Origin: Halostella limicola
GTDB taxonomy: Archaea > Halobacteriota > Halobacteria > Halobacteriales > Natronoarchaeaceae
Assembly: GCF_003675875.1 (NCBI RefSeq)
Contig: NZ_RCDI01000007.1
Span: 89,261 to 153,260 of the forward strand
Length of the DNA stretch: 64,000 bases
Direction of reading: 5' to 3'
Part shown: positions 48,768 through 56,874 of the stretch, one piece after another
Layout of the letters: the number at the start of each line of letters is the position of its first letter
Position numbering within the stretch: position 1 is the first letter of the stretch
Notes under the pieces: generated by a model
Database searches by the model: none
The model's input: the letters and a program-made list of their open reading frames with translations, nothing else
What the model was told of the DNA's origin: nothing
Position numbers and translations under genes: made by a program

Positions 48768-49607
48768 CTATTCGGTCAACTGCTGATACTGCTCGTCGGT
48801 GAGGTCGATCCCCGTCGCGGCGACGTTCTGTTCGAGGTGCTCGACGCTCGACGTGCCGGGGATCGGCAGTGTCACGTCCGAGTGTTCGAGCAGCCACGCC
48901 AGCGCGATCTGCTGCGGGCTGGCGTCGTGCGCGTCGGCGACTTCCCGCACAGCCCCCTCCTTCTCACCGAGGTCGCCCGCGCCGAGCGGGAACCACGGGA
49001 CGAAACCGATGCCGTATTCCTCGCACGCTTCCAGCACGTCCTCGTCGTCGCGGTTGGCCACGTTGTACTCGTTCTGGACTGTCGCGACGTCGACGATCTC
49101 CCGGGCCTCGTCGAGCTGTTCGACGGTCACGTTGCTGACCCCGATCTCCGCGATCTGCCCCTCGTCTTTCAGTTCGGCCAGCGCCGTCACCGAGTCCTCG
49201 AACGGCGTGTCCGGGTCCGGGCGGTGGAACTGGTAGAGGTCGATAGTGTCGGTGCGGAGGCGGTCGAGGCTGGCGAGGACCGCGTTGCGGAGGTAGTCCG
49301 GATCGCCGTGAGGGATCCAGTCGCCGTCAGCGTTCCGGAGAAGACCGCCCTTCGTCGCGACGACCACGTCGTCCGGGTCGCCCAGCGTCTCGCCGATGAG
49401 GCGCTCGCTGACGCCCGGGCCGTAGGAGTCGGCCGTGTCGACGATATCCACGCCGAGATCGACCGCGCGTTCGAGCACGTCTCGGGCGCTCTCCTCGTCG
49501 TCCGGCGGGCCGATGATCTCCTCGCCGCAGAGGCGCATCGCGCCGTAGCCGAGTCGGTGGACGGTGAACTCGCCGACGTCGAAGGTGTCGCTCTGGTTCT
49601 CGACCAT
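48768..49607 (-). CDS. Aldo/keto reductase (279 aa)
   Basis: A 279-residue AKR with a TIM barrel: DIVDTADSYGPGVSERLIGE (catalytic Asp, Tyr), VVATKGGLLR (Lys), IDLYQFHRPDPDTP (His), and the cofactor loop LPIPGTSSVEHLEQNVAATG. It resembles YdbC/YeaE-like oxidoreductases. The substrate is unknown. It is convergent with the par operon (23 bases between stops). Confidence 0.88.
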   Translation of the reverse strand: MVENQSDTFDVGEFTVHRLGYGAMRLCGEEIIGPPDDEESARDVLERAVDLGVDIVDTADSYGPGVSERLIGETLGDPDDVVVATKGGLLRNADGDWIPHGDPDYLRNAVLASLDRLRTDTIDLYQFHRPDPDTPFEDSVTALAELKDEGQIAEIGVSNVTVEQLDEAREIVDVATVQNEYNVANRDDEDVLEACEEYGIGFVPWFPLGAGDLGEKEGAVREVADAHDASPQQIALAWLLEHSDVTLPIPGTSSVEHLEQNVAATGIDLTDEQYQQLTE

Positions 49608-49824
49608 ACCCGTTGGAGGGCGGCGAGACGGATAGGCCTAGGAGTCCCGGCACTCAGCCGAGGCCGAGGGTCGCACCCGCATCGTCCGGCGTCGCGACGG
49701 GTCGGCCGATGGTCTCGGCGAACGTGCGGTTCAGCGGCCGAATCAGGCGTTGCTCTCGCCGAGTTCGCTCTCCTGCAGGTCGTTGTCCGCCAGCCCGGCG
49801 CGAAGGTCGCCGCCCGAGAGAAAG

Positions 49825-49854
49825 ACGATATATCGGTACGCGATTTATCGTACT
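49825..49854. other. AT-rich imperfect tandem repeat near the integrase stop
   Basis: CGATATATCGGTACG is followed at once by CGATTTATCGTACTG; the first contains the perfect palindrome CGATATATCG (49826-49835), and ACGATA/TATCGT form a wider inverted repeat. It lies 20 bases beyond the integrase gene's end, where recombinase arm or core sites often occur. No second copy was found by eye, so an attachment site is only a suggestion. Confidence 0.3.
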
Positions 49855-49873
49855 GCGGACCGAATGCACCGCG

Positions 49874-51076
49874 TTACTCGCCGTCGAAGACCTCCGAACC
49901 GATATCGGACAGTTCGCTCGCCTCGATGTGGGAGTACATCTCCGAGGTCGTCGACGGGTCGGCGTGGCGAAGCGCCCGCTGGGCCGCCGAATGCCCGGCC
50001 TCGCGGTAGTACATCTCGCCGGCGCCACGACGGCCACCGTGTAGCGTCAGGTAGTCCTTGGGGTCGTCGCTGGTGTCCACGTCCGCGGCGACGCTCAGTC
50101 GCCTGAACAGCCGTCTACCGCCGGACGTGGTCAGCGCCGGGGGCGTACAGTCGTATTCCCGTATCGCGTCAAGCGGGTCATCGAACGGGGCCAGCATCTC
50201 GTCAACTTCGTCCTCCGCGCGTCCGCGCTCGCGGAGATCCTCGCGAACGGACCCCCAGAGGCTCGGCCGGTGAAACGTCGGGAACAGCGGCCAGTCGTCC
50301 GCCGGGTCGAGGGCGTCGTGCCAGTGCCGCAGCGCAGGCACCGGCTTGTCCGTGAGCGGCGCCTGCTCGTCGTGCTGGCTCTTCCCCAGTACGTCGATGG
50401 TGCCGGCGTCCAGGTCGAGGTCGTCCCACGTCGCGCCGTTGCGACCCTCGCGGTCGTCGTCGCTGCGGGACAGCACCTCGGCCCCGCGGACGCCGGAGTA
50501 GCCGATCAGGTACGCCAGCGCCCAGTCGCGGACGGGCGCGAGCGCGTCGGTCCCGTCCTCGTCGATCGCCTCGCGCGCGCGGTCGTCCACGTACCGGAGC
50601 AACGTCCGGCGCTGTTCCGGGCTCCAGAACTGCCGGTCGCCAGACGAGTTCGAAGGTCGGTCCGGCATCGCTTCGAGCGGCATCGGGTCCTCGGCGGGGT
50701 TCTGGTCGACGTATCCCCACGTCTCGCACCAGCCGAGGTACGCCCGGACGGCGTTGAAGTACGTCCACGCGGTCGCGCGGGTGATCCCATCGTCCCCGTC
50801 GGCCTCGTTCGCCTTGACGCGCTGGTCGAGGTAGCGCCGCACCCAGCGCGCGAGGGTCCGCTCGTCGAGCGCTGCCAGATGGTCGACCCCGCGCTCGTCC
50901 AGCCAGTCTATCCAGAGCGGGAGGACGCGCTCCAGCTGCGCGGCATAGGCGCCGGAGCGAGATCCGTCCTCGTGGAGCGCGGTCGCCTTGTCGTCGAGGA
51001 AGTCTTCGAGGGGCGCGTCGATCGGGATCTTCGCGCCGTCAGCCCCCGGGGTAGCGTCGTCCTGAGTCGGGTCCAT
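49874..51076 (-). CDS. Tyrosine recombinase / site-specific integrase
   Basis: A 400-residue recombinase. An N-terminal SAM-like core-binding domain (about 20-130) is followed by the catalytic domain: Arg in GYSGVRGAEVLSR (about 203-215), HGGRRGAG carrying the His-x-x-Arg (about 354-361), RHADPSTTSEMYSHI with the second His and the nucleophile Tyr near 385. It would integrate or resolve circular DNA. It sits next to a partition locus and a transposase remnant, which points to a mobile or formerly plasmid-borne segment. Confidence 0.9.
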   Translation of the reverse strand: MDPTQDDATPGADGAKIPIDAPLEDFLDDKATALHEDGSRSGAYAAQLERVLPLWIDWLDERGVDHLAALDERTLARWVRRYLDQRVKANEADGDDGITRATAWTYFNAVRAYLGWCETWGYVDQNPAEDPMPLEAMPDRPSNSSGDRQFWSPEQRRTLLRYVDDRAREAIDEDGTDALAPVRDWALAYLIGYSGVRGAEVLSRSDDDREGRNGATWDDLDLDAGTIDVLGKSQHDEQAPLTDKPVPALRHWHDALDPADDWPLFPTFHRPSLWGSVREDLRERGRAEDEVDEMLAPFDDPLDAIREYDCTPPALTTSGGRRLFRRLSVAADVDTSDDPKDYLTLHGGRRGAGEMYYREAGHSAAQRALRHADPSTTSEMYSHIEASELSDIGSEVFDGE

Positions 51077-51700
51077 CGTCTACGCCGACCCGACGACGTC
51101 GACCCACTAGAATGTACTGCTGTTTATTGCTCTAAACGTGAGTGGCCTCCGGACACCGGAGTTCCGGTGAAACCGTCGTACTGCGGCCGGTTGTACGGTA
51201 AGAAGCGTCCTGTATATCATTAATCGCTATATAAAACCCATGCCGACTGAAGTTGAGACTACACCAGAATTAGCAGATCTTAAAATGGGGAGGGTGACGA
51301 CGAACCAGTGAAGTGCTGGGTGACGCTTGAGATACCCGATCAACGCTGTTTCATGCTCCCACCCGTGGCATGCTTTCAGGATGAAGACGCGAAAGAGCGT
51401 ATCCATCTCGATCTGTGAGACTGTCCAGATATCCGATTCCAGACCGTCGAGTGAGCTTCACTTATACAGCGGCGTCGCATCGTACACGGGTCAATCGAGA
51501 TACTGCGGTGGCGCAATTGACCGGAACACGTCGCGTCGAGACACGGTGGTCGGTGCCATGGAAGACACGTCAGCCGTCCTCAGGGAATGCGATAGCGGTC
51601 CAGCCGCATGACGTGAGGGCTACCAGACCTCGTCGACTGAGACAGAGAAGTCCCGCAATCGTGGACCTGAACTACTTTTTACGGTATGAGAGTGTCAAGC
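51077..51700. other. Gene-poor, AT-richer region between the integrase and the permease
   Basis: 624 bases without an intact gene. It contains a transposase-like remnant (51227-51457, minus), an AT-rich TATATCATTAATCGCTATATAAAAC stretch at about 51212-51236 and scattered short frames with stops. It looks like decayed mobile-element DNA. Confidence 0.6.
51227..51457 (-). pseudogene. Possible transposase N-terminal remnant
   Basis: A 76-codon open stretch with no good start. It reads SSLDGLESDIWTVSQIEMDT, then LFRVFILKACHGWEHETALI and GYLKRHPALHW. This looks like the start of haloarchaeal IS transposases, where a helix 'LFR.F..K...G..HETAL..YL..HP.L' precedes the catalytic domain. After HPAL the sequence diverges and ends at TAG 51229-51227. 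No DDE residues and no terminal inverted repeats are visible, so the assignment is tentative. Confidence 0.4.
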
Positions 51701-53938
51701 CTAGAATAACCGTTCAATCAATCCACGGTCGCGGTGTTTCTCTGCGAGCAGGACCGAACACTCCACATCGTCGATAACGTCCAGTACGAGCGACCCGGTG
51801 ACGAGTCTGCGGAGGAGCCCCTCTTCTGTCGCACCGAGAAGCAGAAGCGTCGAATCGTCCGCAGCGTTCCGGATCGCTGACTCTACGTCTCCGGTTTTGA
51901 CGAGCAAATCAGCGTCCTCTAATTCGTTGTCTATCGCCCACTCTGTGAGGAACTGCTCGCCTGCCTCGCGGTCTGCAGCGACGTTGAGTAAGGTCACCTC
52001 GGCGTCGAACTCCGCTTGGAGGTATTTTGCGATGGTGGCCGACAGCTCCGAATCCGGGCCACCGGCCGTCGGGAGCAGTATGCGCGAGGGATCGAATCCA
52101 CGGTCGCGCAGAATCAGGAAATCACAGGGGACGGCCTCGGTGAGCTCGTCGATCGCAGACTCCGCCCGTCCAGGAGAGCCATGCGAGTCAGGCCCCCAGC
52201 CCATAACGACGAGGTCGGCGGTGTGGGTTCGAGCGGCATCGAAGATCGCCTCGTAGGATTTGTGCGACAGGATGGTGTGCGTCTCGACGTCGACGCCGAA
52301 CGTTTCAGCGTCCTCACGGGCATTGTCAAGCAGGTGCTGTGAACTATCGTCGATATCGTCGGATCGTTCGGCGGCAGCCGCTAGTGCCGTCTGGTCAGGC
52401 ACCGTCACGATATGGGTGGCGACCACTGTCCCACCCCGTTGTTTGGCGATAGCACTGGCGAGCGTGATGAGTTCCTGCTCGTGTGCGGGATTGGCCAGTG
52501 GCACCATCACACGGAACTGCCCGCCATCTGGTTGGACGCTCGTGGCAGCGCTGACGGCTGCGTCAGGCATTTCCCGTGAGCGTGAGATGATATGCTTCGA
52601 GAGGATTCCCTGTTTCTCGGTTCGAGTACGAGCATAGAGGAAATACCACAGTATCGCCGCCACCGCGATGCCGAACGAAAGTATGAGTGCATCACTGGCG
52701 ACAAAGACCAGCAGTGCAAAGGAAAAAACGACACCCAGTATCGGCAACAGCGGATACAACGGGACGACGAAATCTGGGGTGTACTCCTCGGGTCCGACGT
52801 AGCGCATCACGATAAGTGCCAAGTTCAACAGGCCGTAGATGATGAGATGCAGTCCCGAGGCTGCCCCGGACAGTAGCGTCAGATCGCCGATGATGATAAA
52901 CAGGAGAATGAGCCCGCCGGTGATGCCGATAGCCCGATAGGGGGTTCCAAACCTCTGATGGATCTCGTTGAGCGCCGGTGTGACGATGCGGTCACGACCC
53001 ATGGCGAAGTTGATACGCGAGGAAGCAAGGATGGAGGCGTTCGCACTTGAGGCGGTCGCAAGGAGGCCACCGAACAGCAGGGCACCGCCCATCGCGGCTC
53101 CTTGAATGTAGTCTCCCACTTCAACGACGGCGATGGGGTTCTCGGCGTCAGAGCTGATGATGTCTGCGATGAACCCCGGGGGAACGGCCGCGCTCATGAT
53201 TACCAAGACGAGGGCGTAAACGACTGTCACGATGACAACACTGCCGATCACCGCGCGTGGGAGGTTCTTACCGGGGTCCTTGATTTCCTCGGCCACACTC
53301 GTTATCTGGACGAAGCCGAGATAGGAGACGAAGATGAGCCCCGTGGTCTCCAGAGTGGTGACGACATCAGTAGCAGCCGGGAGATTCGACGGTTCGGCTC
53401 GGAGCGTCCCCAGGAACGTGAACACGGTGAGGATACCTACCAACAGAACGACGATGATGTTCTGGAGTCGGCCCGTCTCCTTCGCGCCGACGTAGTTGAC
53501 GAGAACGAAGAAGGCGCCACCGACGAGCGCGATCAGCTTCACCACGGTGATCGATAGCGACCCGACGCCGACAGTACCGGAGAGACCGAAGATGCGGGCG
53601 ATGTACCGGCCAAATCCGACCATGTAGAAGGCGCTGGCGAAGGCCAGTCCGAGCCAGTTGGCCCAGCCGGCGACCGACCCTAACATCGGCCCCAGCGCGT
53701 GGTTGACGTAGTAGTAGGCCCCGCCCGAGCGGGGCATCGCAGTGCCGAGTTCGCTGGCCGACAGCGCCGTGAACATGGCGATGACGCCCCCCAAAACGAA
53801 TGCCACGGACGCCAGCGACCCGGCCTTGAGGATAGCCTCGCCCGGCAGGACGAAGATGCCCGCACCAATCATCGTCCCAACACCGATCGTCAGAGCCGCG
53901 AGTGGTCCGAGGTCCTTGGCGAGATCTTCCTCACTCAT
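51701..53938 (-). CDS. Amino acid permease (APC family) with C-terminal Usp domains
   Basis: A 745-residue protein. The APC transporter part (about 1-440) has about 12 helices and the family start LAALTIGVGTMIGAGIFVLP, then SGGAYYYVNHALGPMLG. It is followed by two universal-stress-protein-like modules (about 470-605 and 610-745; VMVPLANPAHEQELI, then ADLVVMGWGPDSHGSPGRAE; ILLPTAGGPDSELSATIAKY). This CAT-Usp fusion is common in haloarchaea. The Usp part may sense nucleotides. The DNA is visibly less GC-rich, with mixed third codon positions unlike its neighbours. It overlaps the upstream Usp gene by four bases. Confidence 0.9.
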   Translation of the reverse strand: MSEEDLAKDLGPLAALTIGVGTMIGAGIFVLPGEAILKAGSLASVAFVLGGVIAMFTALSASELGTAMPRSGGAYYYVNHALGPMLGSVAGWANWLGLAFASAFYMVGFGRYIARIFGLSGTVGVGSLSITVVKLIALVGGAFFVLVNYVGAKETGRLQNIIVVLLVGILTVFTFLGTLRAEPSNLPAATDVVTTLETTGLIFVSYLGFVQITSVAEEIKDPGKNLPRAVIGSVVIVTVVYALVLVIMSAAVPPGFIADIISSDAENPIAVVEVGDYIQGAAMGGALLFGGLLATASSANASILASSRINFAMGRDRIVTPALNEIHQRFGTPYRAIGITGGLILLFIIIGDLTLLSGAASGLHLIIYGLLNLALIVMRYVGPEEYTPDFVVPLYPLLPILGVVFSFALLVFVASDALILSFGIAVAAILWYFLYARTRTEKQGILSKHIISRSREMPDAAVSAATSVQPDGGQFRVMVPLANPAHEQELITLASAIAKQRGGTVVATHIVTVPDQTALAAAAERSDDIDDSSQHLLDNAREDAETFGVDVETHTILSHKSYEAIFDAARTHTADLVVMGWGPDSHGSPGRAESAIDELTEAVPCDFLILRDRGFDPSRILLPTAGGPDSELSATIAKYLQAEFDAEVTLLNVAADREAGEQFLTEWAIDNELEDADLLVKTGDVESAIRNAADDSTLLLLGATEEGLLRRLVTGSLVLDVIDDVECSVLLAEKHRDRGLIERLF

Positions 53939-54366
53939 ACCTCGTCCTCACGAGGAAGGGCGATGACGGGGCGGTTCGCCTTGGTCACCAGTTTCACCGA
54001 AATGTCGCCAGACAGAAACTTCATAAGTCTATTCCCCCCGCGGGAACGGTAAGCGATGGCGCTGGCGCCGACCTCGTCAGCGGCGTTGAAAATCTCAGCA
54101 GCCACGTCCCGCCCGTAGGCGGTGTGTACGTCGGCATCGGGGAATACGGACTGGACGGCGGCGTACGATTCTGCGGCTAGGTCCTCGGATTGCTCGACCG
54201 GCGTCTTGTCTGGCACGCCGCCGCCCTTCTCTACAACGTGGAGGGCGGTCACATGAGTCGGCCCGTAAGGTTCCAGGGCAGTCGCCGTCGCCAACGCATC
54301 AGCTTCGTGAGCGACGGGAAGAAGTACGTGGGCGAGGATGTCTTCGTCGTCGGTCTCACTGCTCAT
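53935..54366 (-). CDS. Universal stress protein (UspA)
   Basis: A 143-residue Usp-fold protein: a first strand AHVLLPVAHEADALATATAL, a central VHTAYGRDVAAEIFNAADEV and a C-terminal AIAYRSRGGNRLMKFLSGDI with the degenerate nucleotide-binding loop. Translationally coupled to the APC permease (overlap at 53935-53938) and likely its partner. Confidence 0.88.
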   Translation of the reverse strand: MSSETDDEDILAHVLLPVAHEADALATATALEPYGPTHVTALHVVEKGGGVPDKTPVEQSEDLAAESYAAVQSVFPDADVHTAYGRDVAAEIFNAADEVGASAIAYRSRGGNRLMKFLSGDISVKLVTKANRPVIALPREDEV

Positions 54367-54463
54367 ACTGTCCAGTATGGCTACTCTCCGTTAAGAGTAT
54401 GTATCCTGTCCATATAGATATCGTCGCCTACAGGTTCCGGTGACTCGATATCCGAAATAGCGC

Positions 54464-54613
54464 CTACAGCGGTTTGATCACATAGTGACAGAACAGGCAA
54501 TCCCTCCTCGATAGGAGCGCGTACGTCCTATCATTCAGATATGAGGATTTATCGAGCAATTGTGCTAGTCGTGAGTCTTCTAAATGAAATCGCTGGAATC
54601 CCACATCATGCAT
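54464..54613 (-). other. Short open frame (49 aa) in low-GC DNA
   Basis: An ORF from ATG 54613 reads MHDVGFQRFHLEDSRLAQLL and continues to CLFCHYVIKPL before TAG. It uses codons rare in this window (TTA, CTA, AGG). No family was recognised. It lies in the 327-base gap between the Usp gene and the GT2 gene and may be a fragment of a lost gene. Confidence 0.25.
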
Positions 54614-54693
54614 TGTGACGGCCGACCTCAACTTCCATACGGCGAGGGAGGGGACGCTCCCCGGACTACAGAATGGCGGTCGGAAGAAGGCGA

Positions 54694-56031
54694 CTAATCG
54701 TCCGAGCTCGCTCCCGCGTCCTCGGTGCTGCTCGTCACGTACGTCACCGGCGCGTCGAGGACGAACTCGTCGAGGAAGGCGGTCACGACGACGGTGCACT
54801 GGAGCGCCGCGTACGCCCACAGCGTGAGCGGCGCGGCGTACTCGCGATGGGCGTGCGAGCGGTCGGCCACGTAGTCGAGCGCGAAGACGACCGCGGCGGC
54901 GACGAGGCCCGCGGCGGCCGGGGAGAGGCGGAGCGCGGCGGCGAGCGGCGCGTCCCGAAACGGCGGAGCAGCGATCCACAGCGCGGGCAGCGCGAGGATC
55001 AGCAGGGGCGCGACCAGGACGTAGCCGAACGTGAACGCGGCGTCGAGTTTCGTCACGGGCGACACACGCGGCGACCGGAGCATCGCTAGCGTGTGGCGTC
55101 GGGCGACCTGAAGTGCGCCCCGCGCCCAGCGCTTGCGCTGGCTCAGCCACGCGTCGAGCGTCGCGGGGTTGTTCTCGTACGTGACGACGCCGGGGTCGAC
55201 TCGCACGTCGTCTCCCGCCTGGTGGACGCGACACGCCATGTCCACGTCCTCGATGAGCACCGATTCGTCGAACGGGCCGAGGTCGTCGACGAGACCCGCG
55301 CGGAAGAGCACCTGCCCGCCGGTAAAGAGCGTGAACCCGCCGAACACGTCGCGGGCGTAGAACTCGGCGCGTTCGAGGAGATGGCGCTCGACGGTCGCGT
55401 GGAGCGCGACGAGCGAGTCTGTCGCGTTAGTGCCGTAACACCGCCCCTTCACGCATCGAACGTCGGCGTCGCGGAACCACCGGACGCCGCGCCGGAGCAT
55501 CGCCGGATCGGGACGCTGGTTCGCGTCGATGCTGGCGACGACTTCGCCGGAAGCGTGGTCGAGCGCGTGGTTGACCGCCGCCGCCTTTCCGCCCGGCGGA
55601 GCGTTCCGGCGCACGGCGGTCACGCGGTCGTGTCGCCGTGCGGCTCCCTCGGCGACGCGAGCGGTCCCGTCGGTCGACGCGGACTCGTAGCAGAGGACGG
55701 TCTCCACCTCGCCGGGGTACTCCAGCGCGCGGCAGGCCGCGACGCAGTCCCGGAGCGCGTCCGCCTCGTTGTACGCCGTCACGACGACGCTGACTGACGG
55801 CCACTCCGTCGGTGGGTCCGGCGGGGTCGGCGACCGCACCGCCAACAGTGACGACCAGAGCGCACGGGCGGCGATCCCGGCCAGAAGCGCCGTCCCGATT
55901 ACGGTCAGCGCGTTCGCAGCGGCTGGCACCGCGAGCGCGAGCGCGAGAAACAAGAGAGCGATCCCGCCGGCGAGCGCCGCGTACGTCGCCGTCGACGACC
56001 CGTCCGCGGACGACGGCGTCTCGACCTCCAT
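54694..56031 (-). CDS. Membrane glycosyltransferase family 2 (processive synthase-like)
   Basis: A 445-residue enzyme. Two N-terminal membrane helices (about 17-62), then a GT2 domain with VSVVVTAYNEADALRDCVAA, VVASIDANQRPDP (Asp for metal), FTGGQVLFRAGLVDDLGPFD, LIEDVDMACRVHQAG and QRKRWARGALQ (QxxRW), the motif set of hyaluronan/cellulose-type processive synthases. Three to four C-terminal helices (about 318-425) complete the membrane part. It may extrude a polysaccharide. No accessory genes are adjacent; it seems to be a stand-alone synthase in the accessory stretch. Confidence 0.88.
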   Translation of the reverse strand: MEVETPSSADGSSTATYAALAGGIALLFLALALAVPAAANALTVIGTALLAGIAARALWSSLLAVRSPTPPDPPTEWPSVSVVVTAYNEADALRDCVAACRALEYPGEVETVLCYESASTDGTARVAEGAARRHDRVTAVRRNAPPGGKAAAVNHALDHASGEVVASIDANQRPDPAMLRRGVRWFRDADVRCVKGRCYGTNATDSLVALHATVERHLLERAEFYARDVFGGFTLFTGGQVLFRAGLVDDLGPFDESVLIEDVDMACRVHQAGDDVRVDPGVVTYENNPATLDAWLSQRKRWARGALQVARRHTLAMLRSPRVSPVTKLDAAFTFGYVLVAPLLILALPALWIAAPPFRDAPLAAALRLSPAAAGLVAAAVVFALDYVADRSHAHREYAAPLTLWAYAALQCTVVVTAFLDEFVLDAPVTYVTSSTEDAGASSDD

Positions 56032-56470
56032 GCCCGAAGCAACGACGGCGCGGGGGAAAACCGTGGGGACCGGATAACGACGCTCGGATACCGGGAGACG
56101 GTCGAGGCGGCAGGTGAAAGCAAGTGAGAGGAGCGATCGGGTACGCGTCGTGTGGAGGGTTCAGAATGTGTAGAGAGTTTGAATAGTGTAGAATGTCTAA
56201 CCGGTCTCGGAAAGCCACAGGGAAGGAGTACGCGAAGAGAGATCAACCGTGGAGAGCGTCCGAGATGGGGGAGAGGGGGGAGGGAGGTGGGGGGATGGAG
56301 GGGCCGCAACGGCGGGGACGCGGTCGAATTGCGTTCCGGGACGAGGGGGAAGCGTTCCGGGACGAGGGGGAAGCGTTCCGGAACGCGGGAGTGGGGTGCC
56401 GCTGAACTGGGGTGCCGTGGGAGGGCGTCGGGGGAAGCGGGGCAGGGGAACCGGACGAGACGTCGCCGCC
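56032..56470. other. Noncoding region with par-like words and a 21-bp tandem repeat
   Basis: 439 bases without a supported gene. TCAGAATGTGTAGAG (56161-56175) and GTGTAGAATGT (56186-56196) repeat words from the parA upstream region; the latter is identical to 47063-47073. Strongly purine-rich DNA follows (about 56205-56310). Confidence 0.6.
56331..56386. repeat. 21-bp tandem repeat ending in a palindrome
   Basis: Two identical 21-base units starting GCGTTCCGGGACGAGGG (56331-56351, 56352-56372) followed by GCGTTCCGGAACGC (56373-56386), a perfect 14-bp palindrome that shares its first half with the units. It lies between the GT2 start and the HalOD1 stop. Confidence 0.8.
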
Positions 56471-56779
56471 TCAGTCCTGCGAGACCGCGGTCGCGGTCGC
56501 GGCGGCCGTCGCGTCGTTGGGGGGTCGAACGACGACGGTGCGGTCGCCGCGAATCACGACGTCGCAGTCCGCGAGCGTGAACGTGAGCCGAGCGTCGAAC
56601 TGCGGAGAGTCCTCCCCGAACAGGCGCTCCAGCGCGTCCGGGTCGACACTGTCGTAGAGGGGCACGTCGATGTCCATGGGATCTACGCCCTTGGCGTCGG
56701 CGACGGCCCAGACGACGGTCTCCGGGAGGGACTCGTTTTCCGCACTGCGTTCGACGGTGGTCGGTAGGTTCACGCTCAT
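56471..56779 (-). CDS. HalOD1 output-domain protein
   Basis: A 102-residue single-domain protein of the haloarchaeal HalOD1 type: LPETVVWAVADAKGVDPMDI (about 18-37), DVPLYDSVDPDALERLF, and a strand pair LTFTLADCDVVIRGDRTVVV. HalOD1 is a signalling output domain of unknown target. It lies 95 bases downstream of the large PAS/GAF/HTH_10 gene on the same strand, so it may be part of that output. Confidence 0.85.
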   Translation of the reverse strand: MSVNLPTTVERSAENESLPETVVWAVADAKGVDPMDIDVPLYDSVDPDALERLFGEDSPQFDARLTFTLADCDVVIRGDRTVVVRPPNDATAAATATAVSQD

Positions 56780-56874
56780 GTTCCATCCCTTCGTAGTACA
56801 TCCGGCCCCATGGGTACCGTGGCTACAGTGATACGGGAGCCGATCGGATCGGGGCTATATGCATAACACGGGGG

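Noticed and set aside
56193..56405. A 70-residue plus-strand frame with FRDEGEA repeats
   Set aside because: The repeats simply translate the 21-bp DNA tandem; composition is basic and Gly-rich and there is no promoter or homology signal.
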